Origin: Solea solea
Lineage: Eukaryota; Chordata; Actinopteri; Pleuronectiformes; Soleidae
Direction: 5' to 3'
Assembly: GCF_958295425.1 (NCBI RefSeq)
Contig: NC_081149.1
Span: 21,809,964-21,873,963, forward strand
Length of the DNA: 64,000 bases
Notes under the pieces: model-generated
Databases searched by the model: none
What the model was told of the DNA's origin: nothing
The model's input: the letters and a program-made list of their open reading frames with translations, nothing else
Program-made: the position numbers and the translations under genes
In this document: positions 23,901-35,900 of the stretch, piece by piece
How positions within the stretch are numbered: position 1 is the first letter of the stretch
How the letters are laid out: every line of letters starts with the position of its first letter

Positions 23901-26900
23901 GTCCCGACAGCAGAGGAAGGTTTAACAGCCATGTCGTCCCATCTTAGGCAGCCCCACAGCAGCCTCAGCATCAGGCTGACCCCTGCCAGTGACCTCACTG
24001 TCTGGAGACGGTACCTGAATGCATCAGTAACACGAATCAGAACTATGTATTTTAACAGCAGTATTTATTCTTTAAACACAATTTACCTTTATGTTTTTTG
24101 TATATCTAAATCCCGCTTATATACTCTTGTGTTAATGGACACCAACAGCGATGGAAAGTAATGTTGATATTCATTCATGTCTGATCTGAAATAACTAACA
24201 ACTGAAAACAAAAAACTATTTTTACCCCCTCAAAGGTTTTAATATGATACAAACCTCCATGTGATCGCAAAAGTAGGCCGAGGTGAAGGGTAGGGCCATA
24301 TATCCAGAGCCGGCTTGGCGTTGTAGTTGAAGGTGGGCACCTCTCTAAAGCCTGCCCTCCTTGCCAGCCTCTTCAGGTCATCATTCGGCAGGACAAAGAT
24401 ACTCTTCTTGCTGCTCTTGGTGACAAATTTACGGTAGGATGGCAGGGCGGTGCCTGAGCGCGCCTTCCTTGATTTGGAGAACCTCAGAAGGCTGACGCGC
24501 TCTTTGGTGGAGTACTCCTTACTAATCGTCATGGAGTTGGCTGTGGCTGAACCAGACTGGCTCATCTTGGCGTCAGTGACAGGAGGCCTGCTCTTCTGTG
24601 AGATAACTGCTGCAGGTGCTGGGGTGCTGGGCTGGGTGGTTGTGGTGGAAGTGGTAACAGAGGAAACTGCACTGCTCACTGCTTGACATGTCTCATCGGG
24701 CTTAGTGGTGCTGCTGTCAGTTGTTGAGACATTCTGAGACTCCGCTGTGGTTGTATTAGCAGTGTTAGAAGTTCCCATTCCTTCGCTGCTACTGCCGCTA
24801 TTACTATTCACACAAGTAGGGCTTGAGGATGGAAGCTTTGCAGGTATTGTCCCCTCATTGTTCATGGCCACATCCTCATTCTTATTTGGAGTAACTCCTT
24901 TGTCCGCTACATGGTTCTCCAGCTTGGGTACTTTCAGGGGAGGTGGGTGACATTCATCTCCATTCATCAGAGACTTGACAGGCTCTCTGATCTCACCTTG
25001 GACTTGACTGTCTGGGTCTGACTTGATGTTGGAGTTTTCAGTATCAGTGACCGTAGTTTGTCCATTCACCTGCACTGGAGTTGTTTTATTTTGGTCCACC
25101 TCCATGCTCTCTGTGTCACTCTGTTTGCTGACCTGCTCCATTTCCTCAAACCCACGTTTTTTAGCATTCTCTCCCAGTCGACCCACCTCCGGCTTCTGTG
25201 TTTTCTCTTTATGTTCTATTGCCTCTGAAATACAATTGCTTTTGCTGTTGGGCTGGATGCTTGTTAGGGTTTTTCCATTCACCTCCTTGTGCACCACGGC
25301 CTCCTCACTGTTGCCCTGCACAGCATTTAACTCCTCCTCTTTGCTGTGGTTGGTGGCAGTAGAATCTGATTTGACTTCAGTTTCTGTCCCCTGCTCAAAG
25401 TTGAGCTTTTTAACTACGTGATCCTTCACCTGTAAGCTTTCCTCCTTCTCTTCTGCTTTAACACACGGAGTTACAGCAGGCTGCTGTTTGACTAATGTGG
25501 ATCCCTCAGTTTTAACTCCAAAAGTCTTTGTGGCAGCCATTTTGTTCTGCAGAGTGGCCTGTCTCATCCGCTCTAACCTCTGCTTCTCCTCCAAGGTGAA
25601 CTGCTTTACCCTGCGCTCTAAGAGCCCATCCAGTTTGGAAGGCTTCACCTTCTTCTTGTACGCCGTCCTCAGCTGAAAGCCCTCGCTGACATTCACCACG
25701 TCATAGTAGGGCTTTGATGCGGACGTCTCCTCCTTGGCTTGTTCAACATTCTGGATTGGTTCTTCTTTAACTGACTCCACAGCAGGCAGGGAGAGGCCTT
25801 TATGTTCAACTTTATCAACAACAAAGAGACATACATATCAATGGATGATGAACTCTGATCACAAAAAGCATAGAGGAAAATACACAAATATAAATGTAAT
25901 TGAATTCAACCACTCACCTTTCTCATCACTTGAAGCAACAGTTTGTTGGCAAGGGTCAACCTCTTCCATCTTCTCTTCCTGCTGCTTGACTTCCTCCTTC
26001 TCTGTGACTTTTTCGTCCTCCGTGGAGTGCTGAGGTTTGCAGTCCTCCTCTGTTGAAGTGTTCTCAGTTGCTGCACTCAGAGACGTTTGTTCCTTATCCA
26101 CATCTGCTGAACTTTGCTTCTCCGTTTCCGTCAACTTCTTCTGATTATTTGTGCAAACTGCTGCATTTTTCTTTCTCATTTTAGCTGCTTTAAAGACAGC
26201 AAAAACATTTATTTGTATATGAGCCAAATCTGCCAGCAGCACAAACATATACTGAGGAAAATAAAAGAAGCACTTATGGGTAATGATGCCAGTTCAGCCC
26301 TTACCCTCCAGTTCTTTGCGGTAGTTTACGTTTGTGTTCCCTGGTAGCTTTGGAACAAAACGTGGTACATGCGTCTTACTGACCCAGCTCCAGCCACCGT
26401 ATCCAGTCACTCTGTACTCCTCCCCCTTCTGTTTCCACACCTACATGAAGACATTTATATACATCATATCTGAGAAACTATGCGTAAAAAAAAATCTATT
26501 ACGTAGATACAGTATATCCACACCAATACTTTTTAATTTGATCCCCAACCAGATGAGCTGCGTATCAGAAACTCCCAAATACAAATACATCTGCTAACTC
26601 CTATCCTGCAGAAAGCGGGATCTACGAGGAGGAGCTACACTTATACCTCTTTATCACAACATAAACTGAATTTACTGACTGTTAGTGACAAAAATGTATA
26701 TAAAACTTCAGTGATTTCACACTGTACAACAATATTTTGCCTTTACCATGCGTGGTGCACGCATGTTTCGTTTCCATATACCAGTCTTGCAGTTTTCAGT
26801 ATGAACCGCTATACTGCCCAGCACTAATTTAACATGTGTCCTTAACCCTTCTGTTACCATCCAATCCAATGTCGTCACTGACAGGATTTGGCATGCGTAC

Positions 26901-29900
26901 TTCTCATTACCGTAACTCCAAGACCTTGTCTTTGCGACAGTATAAAAACTATGGACTGGCGATCTGTCCAGTGTGTACCCCGTCTTTTGCCCTATGTCAG
27001 CCGAGATAGGCACAATCCAGATTGTCATGATGGTCATAAGAAGGATGAAATACCATTATAATTTCATGAGAATACATTTCTCACAAACAGCTCCTCTAAT
27101 AGAAAAACTTTCAGAGATCACATACATTCTCTTTAAATAACATAAAATCCAAAGAAACACATTTGGAGCAGAAGTGATTGGTTTACATTAGTAAGTGTAA
27201 TGTACAATTTCATCTAAGGCCCCAGTAAGAGCTTGATAAGATGGAAAAAAACGACAACATTCTGTTTTACCTGGTGTTTGATGGGGATGGTGTATTTCAC
27301 CCAAGTGGCCTGCTGCAACGTTTCTTCATCTTCAAGTTTTTTCTCTCGCTTCTTCACCTTCTCCTTATCCTCCCGCTCCATGGAGGTCATGCGATGTAGC
27401 CTGAAGCAAGAAAACACAGGACATTAGTGTGACACAGGGGACACAAGCAGTATTGCAGTAACAGAGTGAAGACTCTGGTGCGATGAACTGTCACTTTTCT
27501 TCCTTCACCTTGTGTGTCCCAGAGAATCTTTCCATACAGACAGCATGACAACTGGTTTGATGGCACACTCCAGTATGGCCAGGGCCAAAGCAAACTCTCT
27601 GGCCTTGCTGCACATCTGTACTGCTTTGTTCCAGTTGTTCCTGGAAAAATAACAGATGAACAAACGAGATCAGCCAACTGGTCAAATAGTTTGATAAGAT
27701 AGCAGCTCGGTCTTCAGTAATGATTAATCTAAAATCACAATTCAATCTTGTGTCAAACACGAAATTGTATTTTCTTATTTTGCAAGAACTCAAATTATTT
27801 ATTTTTATCCTTCATAGGTTTAGCACAAAGAAAGAAAATTGCTTGCGCTTTTCTGGACGCTGAAAGCATTTTCTACAGCAGTTTAGCTGATCAGCCTTTC
27901 ACTCGCTGGCGGCACAATCACCAGCAGAAATCTGGGGTCAAGTGTCTTTCCCAAGAACACACTGGCTTTTAGAGAGCAGAGGAGCCAAGAGCATCAAACC
28001 TCTGGCATTCTAGTTTGAAAACACCTTGGTCTATCTGACCCACAGCCATCCCAGCCAGAAGTAACAGGAACAACACCAAGCTCTGTCCAGAGATTAAACA
28101 TCTGGCCTATCAGCACCTCTGATGATCGACGAATAATCTAATTTTATTTGGCTGTTTAATTTCTATAAAACAAGTTCAACTCCATGGGGGTTTGACGTGA
28201 CCCTGACATGAGTTGTACCTGTGTGATGCCCAGTTAGGATGCATAAATGGTCCAGGCACATTAGTTTCCAGCTGGATGATGTTGACACGCAGGGTGGAGA
28301 CGGTCAGGCTCCGCGAACCGTAGATGGAGCCATTCCATTTGAACTCGGCCGCTGTGGTCAGGCTGAACTTGTGGGACAGGTGTCGCCTCTTGTCGTGGTC
28401 CTCGCGGTGCTGATGTTTGTTCAGGGCCAGGACGTTGGTGCTGTACTGATTGTGGTAGACTCTGTATTTACCCTCCTGACCCAGTTTGAACAGGCTGTTC
28501 AGATTCACCGTCAGTTCCCTTTTCAAGAGGCTGACTTGCGGAGAGTTGCCATCGGAAAGGTCGGGTGATGACTGAATAAATGACGGGGAATAAAAACACT
28601 CACTTTAGTAAATTAAGCACCAGATTTTAATATTTTACTATACTTAATACTTAAGTTTTAAGTCTTAATACTTTTTTCACAACCATTCTCACCTCCTTGT
28701 TGCCTCTGGGTGTTTGGTTATTCAATTCCTGTCCTGTTGCTCCTGTGACATCACTCTTTATCCTTTCTTTATACTCATCTGTTGTTCAGAAAGCAGATGA
28801 CACTGTCAGTATAACGACAAACCCAACATTCCAAAATAAGTAAATGTAACAATAACCTGTCTAATGTTTACCTGTCCCATCCTGGCTGGTAAAGGAGGAC
28901 TGTGAGGAGTGATCGGCCAGATCCGCTGAGTCTGTTTTCCTGATGCTCTCAGACGTAGAATCCTGGCTGGTGCCACTACTTGCCTTGGGCTGAGACGACT
29001 GCTGCAGGGGCTGATCCTGGGTTTGTGTCGAGTCATCAGGGTTCACAACCTCACTGCTGGACTCTGCTTTCACATGATCCCCATCTAAGAACAAATGCAT
29101 TACAGGTGTAAATGTATATTAGGGATGTTCAGAGTGAAACATGTTCTTTTGGAGGGGCCCAAAAGGAGTGTTTACTAGAACATGATTTGTCAATCCAATC
29201 CAATCTCAGCTTGAACAGAACAGGAAAAGCAAGACAAATCCTGAACAAGCTGAATGTGCACTCACTACAAAGCCAAATCAAGACTCTAGCTCTGCCGTCA
29301 AGTTAAAACAGGAGAGAGTCCTGCAGATATACAGACTCCTACTATGCGGCTCTTTGTTGATGAGGTAGCAGGTGGAGCTTCCAGGCAGAGAGCCTTTGTC
29401 TGAGGAACAGGAACCCACCCAAAAAAGGCCTATAAATTGGAGCTGGTTGTGACAGACGTGGTGTGGTGGCTGCTGCCAAGGACACTGGTAGCATTGTGCC
29501 AAAATTGTGCTTTTCAAGACCATGAGCACAGGAGATGGTATACAGCACAGGACAGGAGAAGATTAGAAAACAAAATGAATCCGATATTTTTTTTTCCTGA
29601 ATGCCACCCCTTCAGTTTAACAGTTTAACACACAAGTAGAATATGATAGCTGGCAGAAAATCAACTTCTAATTACAGAAGATAATTAAAAGTGATGGGGA
29701 AGTTGCAAAGGATCAGGCTAATAACAATCATTTTATTGTTGCATAAGTGCTTCAATTTTTTTGGATGACCTACCAAAAAGGAGGAGTCTTTAATGGACAG
29801 AGCTTCAAGTGTTTTCTCTGAAATGCTATTTATGTTGCAATAGACTCATTGTGCTCCACACATTGAGGCTAAGGAAACACAATCTACCAACTAAGAAATA

Positions 29901-32900
29901 CGGAGGAGGAGGAGATGCACAAACATTTCACAAACCAGCCAACGGCAACACCAACAATCACACCAGATCAAGACAGGTAAAGCAAAGACTGAATAACACA
30001 CAAGCTTGTTTAGGATGACACAATTCTCATTCTAAACAAGCTTCACATTCAATTAGCAACAAGTCTGTCCTTTACACAAGACCAGGTAAGAAACTAGTAT
30101 GTGGCTGAACTGTGCATGGTCAATGAGAGCCTGAGCAAGGACAGGCCAACATTGTGGCTCCAGGGAAATACCAGACTCTCACTACTGAATGTATGGATCT
30201 GAAAAGCTGGTACGTCTAACAACAAAGGCACAATTTTGTCATCACTCTGTGTTGTTTCTTCTTAGCATGTGATTGTGTATTACAAGACAATCACACTCTT
30301 TGTGTGAGGGAAGTCTGCAGGCTAGGAAAAAACACTTCCGTTTTACCTAAATGATGATTCTAACTTCTGAGTGTCTAGCTCTGCCCTGCAGAAGCCAATG
30401 GAAGGATGCCAAAACCTGGAAGTGTATGGAGTTATTTTGGTACCTTTTGCAAACATTTAAGAATGGAAATGCACTTAATTGCATACCATAATGTACCAAA
30501 TTAGTGGAAATGTGGCTCTAGAGAAGCTCCAGGACGTTTCTCAGTGAAGAAGAATATAAAACAACATATATTCAAAGCGGAACTCAATTGTCAACACAGG
30601 ATATGGTTATCGCATGGGCAGAACGATGAACATATGCAGGAGGGGAGTACTGTATGTAGTTAAAGATAATGACGGGACAGTGGAGCGGACATTTGTTAAT
30701 GTCGGACTTTTAGTACCTGTATTTGCCACTGGAGGGGCATCCCCGCTCTCACTCCGTAAGTGAGCAGGCTCAGTTTTCTCCTTTGACTCAGAGGATTCTG
30801 TTTTAGGCACAGCTGAGTCCTCAGAGGCTGAGCCAGGGTTAGGATCTGACACACAGCTCTCCTCAACAGTGGGGGAAACGGACGCTGCTGTAGTATAACA
30901 TAAATAAACAGAAGCTAAGTCGAACTGTCCTTTAAGAGCAAGTCATGAAAAGGTTACGGCTTCTTTTCACACACACAAAAAAAGTCATTTACTTTTACCT
31001 TGGGGATCAGACTCGGAGTCTTTTTGGCTGCTGCTGTCGAGCTGTGAGCTGAACTCTGCAGCATCCTCAGTCATTTTCACTGGTGAGGCAAAGCCACTTT
31101 CTGGGTCCTTCTTTGCCTCCTCTGCTCGCTTTTTTGTGTCCTGTGCCTCCTGCTTGCCCTTCAAATGCTCAATGATCACATCTACACAAAAAAATAAGCC
31201 ACATCATTAAGTTAAGCCAACAAAAAAGGAAAAAAAAAGACAAGACAGAGAAATTCTGCATCATAACCCGCCTGCACCTAACAATTAGGATAATTTTCTT
31301 GATTAATCAATTAATTGTTTTTTAGTCAAACCTCAAATTGACAATTCATGTCTTCAAACCGAAGTTTTAATTTCCTCTTGTTTCTTTGGTGTTGAGAAGC
31401 AAGGAAACCAGAAAATATTCACATTTATTATTAAATACATTAATCCTTGATGGAAATTCAGGGTAAATTTGAGTCTGGCCCAGGTTATTTGCTGGGTGCT
31501 TATGTCCTCTCTCTCCATATCATGCATATTTGACTTGTTAAATAACAAAAGCTTAAAAAGTGCCCCAAAAAAACCAAACTATCTTTTACAACTTGTTGGT
31601 GATGGATTTTGTAATGGAATAACCAAATTACTGTTCGAGCCCGACTTCCTAACTACAATTTTCTCTGTGCCCAAAGAAGCTTCATCCTCACCAGCTCAAA
31701 TGAAGATAAGTAAGGTACAGGCAGCACTGAGCAGCTGCAGCATATGAAAAAATAGTCATACCATAAATCATTTATAATGAACAAAAACCGTGCAATGGCA
31801 TTTTTTCTTAATTTGAGCTGAAGAATAAAGAACTGTTTTTAAAAGAATGCCACGGGTGGAAAATGGTTTCAAAGTCAGACACATATGGCTGCATGTTATC
31901 AGAAAAGGAAACAGTTGAACAAGAAATAAAAAAATAAATCATCTAACCACTTTGATTCCTTGGAGGAAGCTGGGGGGAAAACAGTTGCTATTTGACTGAC
32001 AGTGAGCGAAACAGGAAGAGAAGGCAGCACGACATTTCTCTACAACTGCCATCATAGCAGAGCAGCACTGCTGCCTGAGGGGAACCTCTGTAGTATCACA
32101 CAGAGACTCACACATGCACTGATTAATGCATTCATTGCACACTGATTGTTAACATGAACAATCTCCCCATGTTATCAGAAAACCCACGATCCTATTAACA
32201 AGAATCAGAAGAAGACCACACTTCTTTAACGTTGAAAGCTGTTTCTGTGCTTTGAGGACAAAGTCACATATTTACCGTTGACAGCAGTGAGGTAGGCTTT
32301 GTTGTTTCCACGGGCTTTGTTGGTGAGATCCTCTGTGATGTCCATGTGCGCTTGGACTTCCTCCTTCATCTCCTCCAGAGTGGCATACAGGTCCATCTCC
32401 CAGTAATCTTTGTCCAGGCACTCCATGAGCTCCTCCAGCTGCACCCTGGTGCTGTAGTACCAGATCTTTTTCTTCTTCTTCTCCCCATCCTCCTCGCTGA
32501 GGGGTGAGAAAAAGGACAGGTACTTAGACTCTTAGCAGAGAAAATCCAACCATCTGTTCTACCACTGCATGGTTACAACAGAACACGCATACTGTATAGA
32601 GCTGTATTGAGTTTACAGCATAAAGGGGGATCTGGTCACGTCAGACTTCAAGGTACAACAAAACCAGTCTCAACAGCTGGTTATGTTTCACTGGATTTGG
32701 ATTGAAATTTGCAGCGAACAACCAGGAAAATCTCAGGATATTGCAACAAATTTCCCCAAAATCACATTAATACTGTATATTTTTCCTGGAGTCTTTTATT
32801 TTCAAAAATCTGTATTAATTCTTTCTAAAATTAAATGTTTCTGTGTAATATTAATATGACTAAATCACATCTCTAACTGACTAAAAGTGAGCACAAATCA

Positions 32901-35900
32901 GCTACTAAAATGTGAATTTTCAACAAAATCTTTCTCATTACCTTGAAACTATATTATAGGAATGTGTTCATAATCAGCAAACATTGTTAGCACTTGATGC
33001 ACCAAACAGAGCAGTGCTCCCAACCTCAATAAGGTTATTTTTAATTATAATTATTTGAAACAAAAATGTATTTGAAATGTATCCCATTCATTTCAAAGTT
33101 ATAATATGAAGTATCTTTAAATTAGAAAAGTTCTAAAGTCTTGGTATCATTATACTGTGAAATGTTTCTCCAACACTGAAATGTTAATGTATATGTTAGC
33201 AGTTTGATGTTCAAATAATCAAAGTTGCTCCAAAAACAGAAAAGCCCATTAGATATAATGATGCTGAGAGGAGATGTGATTTGAATCACGAAGTTTGTAA
33301 AACATTGCGATAATTCAACTGAAATCTTGATTTGTTTGACACAAAGTGTCCAACTTACACAATAATCCTTCTGTTAAGGAACCAGTATTCCCTCTGGTGC
33401 CGGTCATATCCAATGGGCTCCTGGCGGATGTAGGGCCTGTTCTTCTGTGCCTCTGTTACACAGTCCGTGACACCAGGTACCTTGTGGGCCACACAAATCT
33501 CACACCGCCACTCGTCCTCTGGAACCGCCTCCAGTGGAGGTTTCACACACTCAAGGTGATATACCGCTGTGCAGGTCTCACAGCACAGCAGGTCACCCAG
33601 GCGGTGACACACGCGGCAGTGATCGTCATACAGCACGCTACCGTCAGACATGAGCTCCTCACGGGCGAGGTTGGTGGTGAGAAACTGGTCCACCAGGAAC
33701 TGCAGCACCTTAATTTTACTTTCAAGAGGACCATAAGGATACTCATCCACCTCCAGGCAAGGAAGAACATGATGGTACTCTCGGTCGCTCTCGCAGTATG
33801 CCCGCAAAGCCTCAGGCCATGTCATGCCGTCAATAAAGTACAGAGTGGAATGGACACTGTCCTTGAGGTCAGCAGGGCCGAAGGTAGTGTTAGACGAGTC
33901 CTCCTCACGTAAGATAGCCTTCAAAAGGGAAATATGGGTCTCTGCTATTAAAGTGCACTGCTCTTGGCCCACAAGTGCTGCACAGAAGTCCTCAAAGCGG
34001 AAGGGGGAGAGACGCAGCACTGTGCTAAAGTTTCGTAGCACCTCATAGACGGAGGTAGCATTGAGCAGTTCATCGTTAGGCACCATGAGATCCTCTGAGG
34101 TGTCAGGAAGCTTGAGGGGAGGAATCTCCTTCTCCTCCAGAATGGGAGTGCGAGGCCGGGGAGCCCGAAATTTCTTCTTCCCTGTAAATTAAGGAAAGAT
34201 ATGCATGAACCATGTATTCATAGGCTACAGAACAGAGTTTAACATAATTTTCTTCTTTCAGCTACTCCCAATAGGGGGTCACCACAGCAGCTTTTTGACA
34301 CTTCATCTCTATACCTGTCACTTACACGTAGCATCAAGTAGCTACTCTCTGACCTATTTATCATTTCTTTTACCTGGCAGCATCATCCTCAACACTGCCC
34401 TTCCAGCATACGATACATAGTCCACAATTTCGGTTCAATTTCCTTTTTCTTTTTGTGATAATCAGAATATTGCAAGACAACCATATAGTGACACATCAAG
34501 ATATCGATCTAACTGAAGAAAAAATTTCCATGAAAAGTTAAAAGTGCAGGATTTCTCCAATCATTCACAATATAGAGAACAAATTGCATAAACTCTAGGT
34601 ATTGAAAGTGAATGGGGCATCTCTTAATATAGCTTTCTCCACTATTATCCCACTGTAAACTCCCTCTTATTCAATCAGGTAACTTCCAACCAAGTTTCCC
34701 CTCATTCATTTGAGCAGCACTGCCTCAAGGAGACATGAAGTAGGGACTGTTTACTTTAGAGCAATTGTATTAGTTAATTAAAATATCGATGTTTGAGCAT
34801 CCCTATCACTCATAATGTGTATTCAGTCTCACTAGAACTAACTTTCCTTTTAGTGTGTCTTGATCTTTCCAAGGCCAGCTCAACCTGTTCTATACCCTCA
34901 CAACATAAGGCTGCCTCGAACATGAAAACATTATTCAAGGCACTACCTTTTGTCAGATTTTCTGTGGCAATGAACTGTGTGAGAATACTGTGATAACTCT
35001 TCTCAGTAACATCTTATTAATGCCGCCTTCCTCTCCAAAATCTTGTAGAGCAATATTTATACTTTATGTATCAAACACTCCAACATTAGATTATGACATG
35101 CATTACTTTCTTACTTGTGCATTATTAACGACATTATACCACTTAATGTGACAAAATGTAAAACACCTCTCTGTAGATGTCAAAACGTGAAAAGTAGTAT
35201 GGTAGTAAACACCGACATGTGCTTCTTTGGCTGAGCCGGTTCAATGTTATTATCAGCTAAGTGGAGCTGCCTGATCTAGAAGAACAGAGAAAACATTAGC
35301 TGCACGGCAGGCTAATCATGTACATTTTAGTCAAAGTACATATTATGGCGGATATTTGTTGGCGTTGCGAAGTGAAATACATTAACAATACTAGTGTGAT
35401 AAATTATGGAGTGATGAATTAAAGGGTTAGCGGGGATAAAATGTTGCTAATGACAGACAAGCTAGCCTGTGAGCTAAGTGGGCTAACTTTTCGTCTTTTC
35501 GTTCTCTGAGTAATTAATTTAAATAAACTGAAAAGTGTTTCACATTCACCACATGAAAACCAGGTGGTGGGGCTATTTGTAAACACACATAGCTGTCATT
35601 ATACAACACCTATGTGTGCACTGAGGGTGACAGCAAGCATCAATAGCTATTTTCTGTTAGCTTTAGCAAGCTAGCAGCTAGCTTATCGTCTGAAGTGGAA
35701 GTGAATGATATTTTAAGATGCGCGAGTTTAACTGTGGATTAGATTAAAGGCGTGCACACGTTGTTGTGACATATGGTAGCATCGCCGGAATGAGCTGGTG
35801 ATACACGAATCCACCTGCAGCTGCAGCAGCATTAATGCGGCCTGTGTTCATTCTCCATTTTGAACAATAACCACACAGCTCCTTGCACTGATAGTAAACA

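Noticed and set aside
27800..28020. Plus-strand ORF and repeat-like phrase in a bptf intron
   Set aside because: It resembles a diverged fish interspersed repeat but is too eroded to bound or classify.
33346..33912. 188-codon plus-strand ORF
   Set aside because: It lies exactly antisense to the strongly conserved bptf exon 2; no independent homology.
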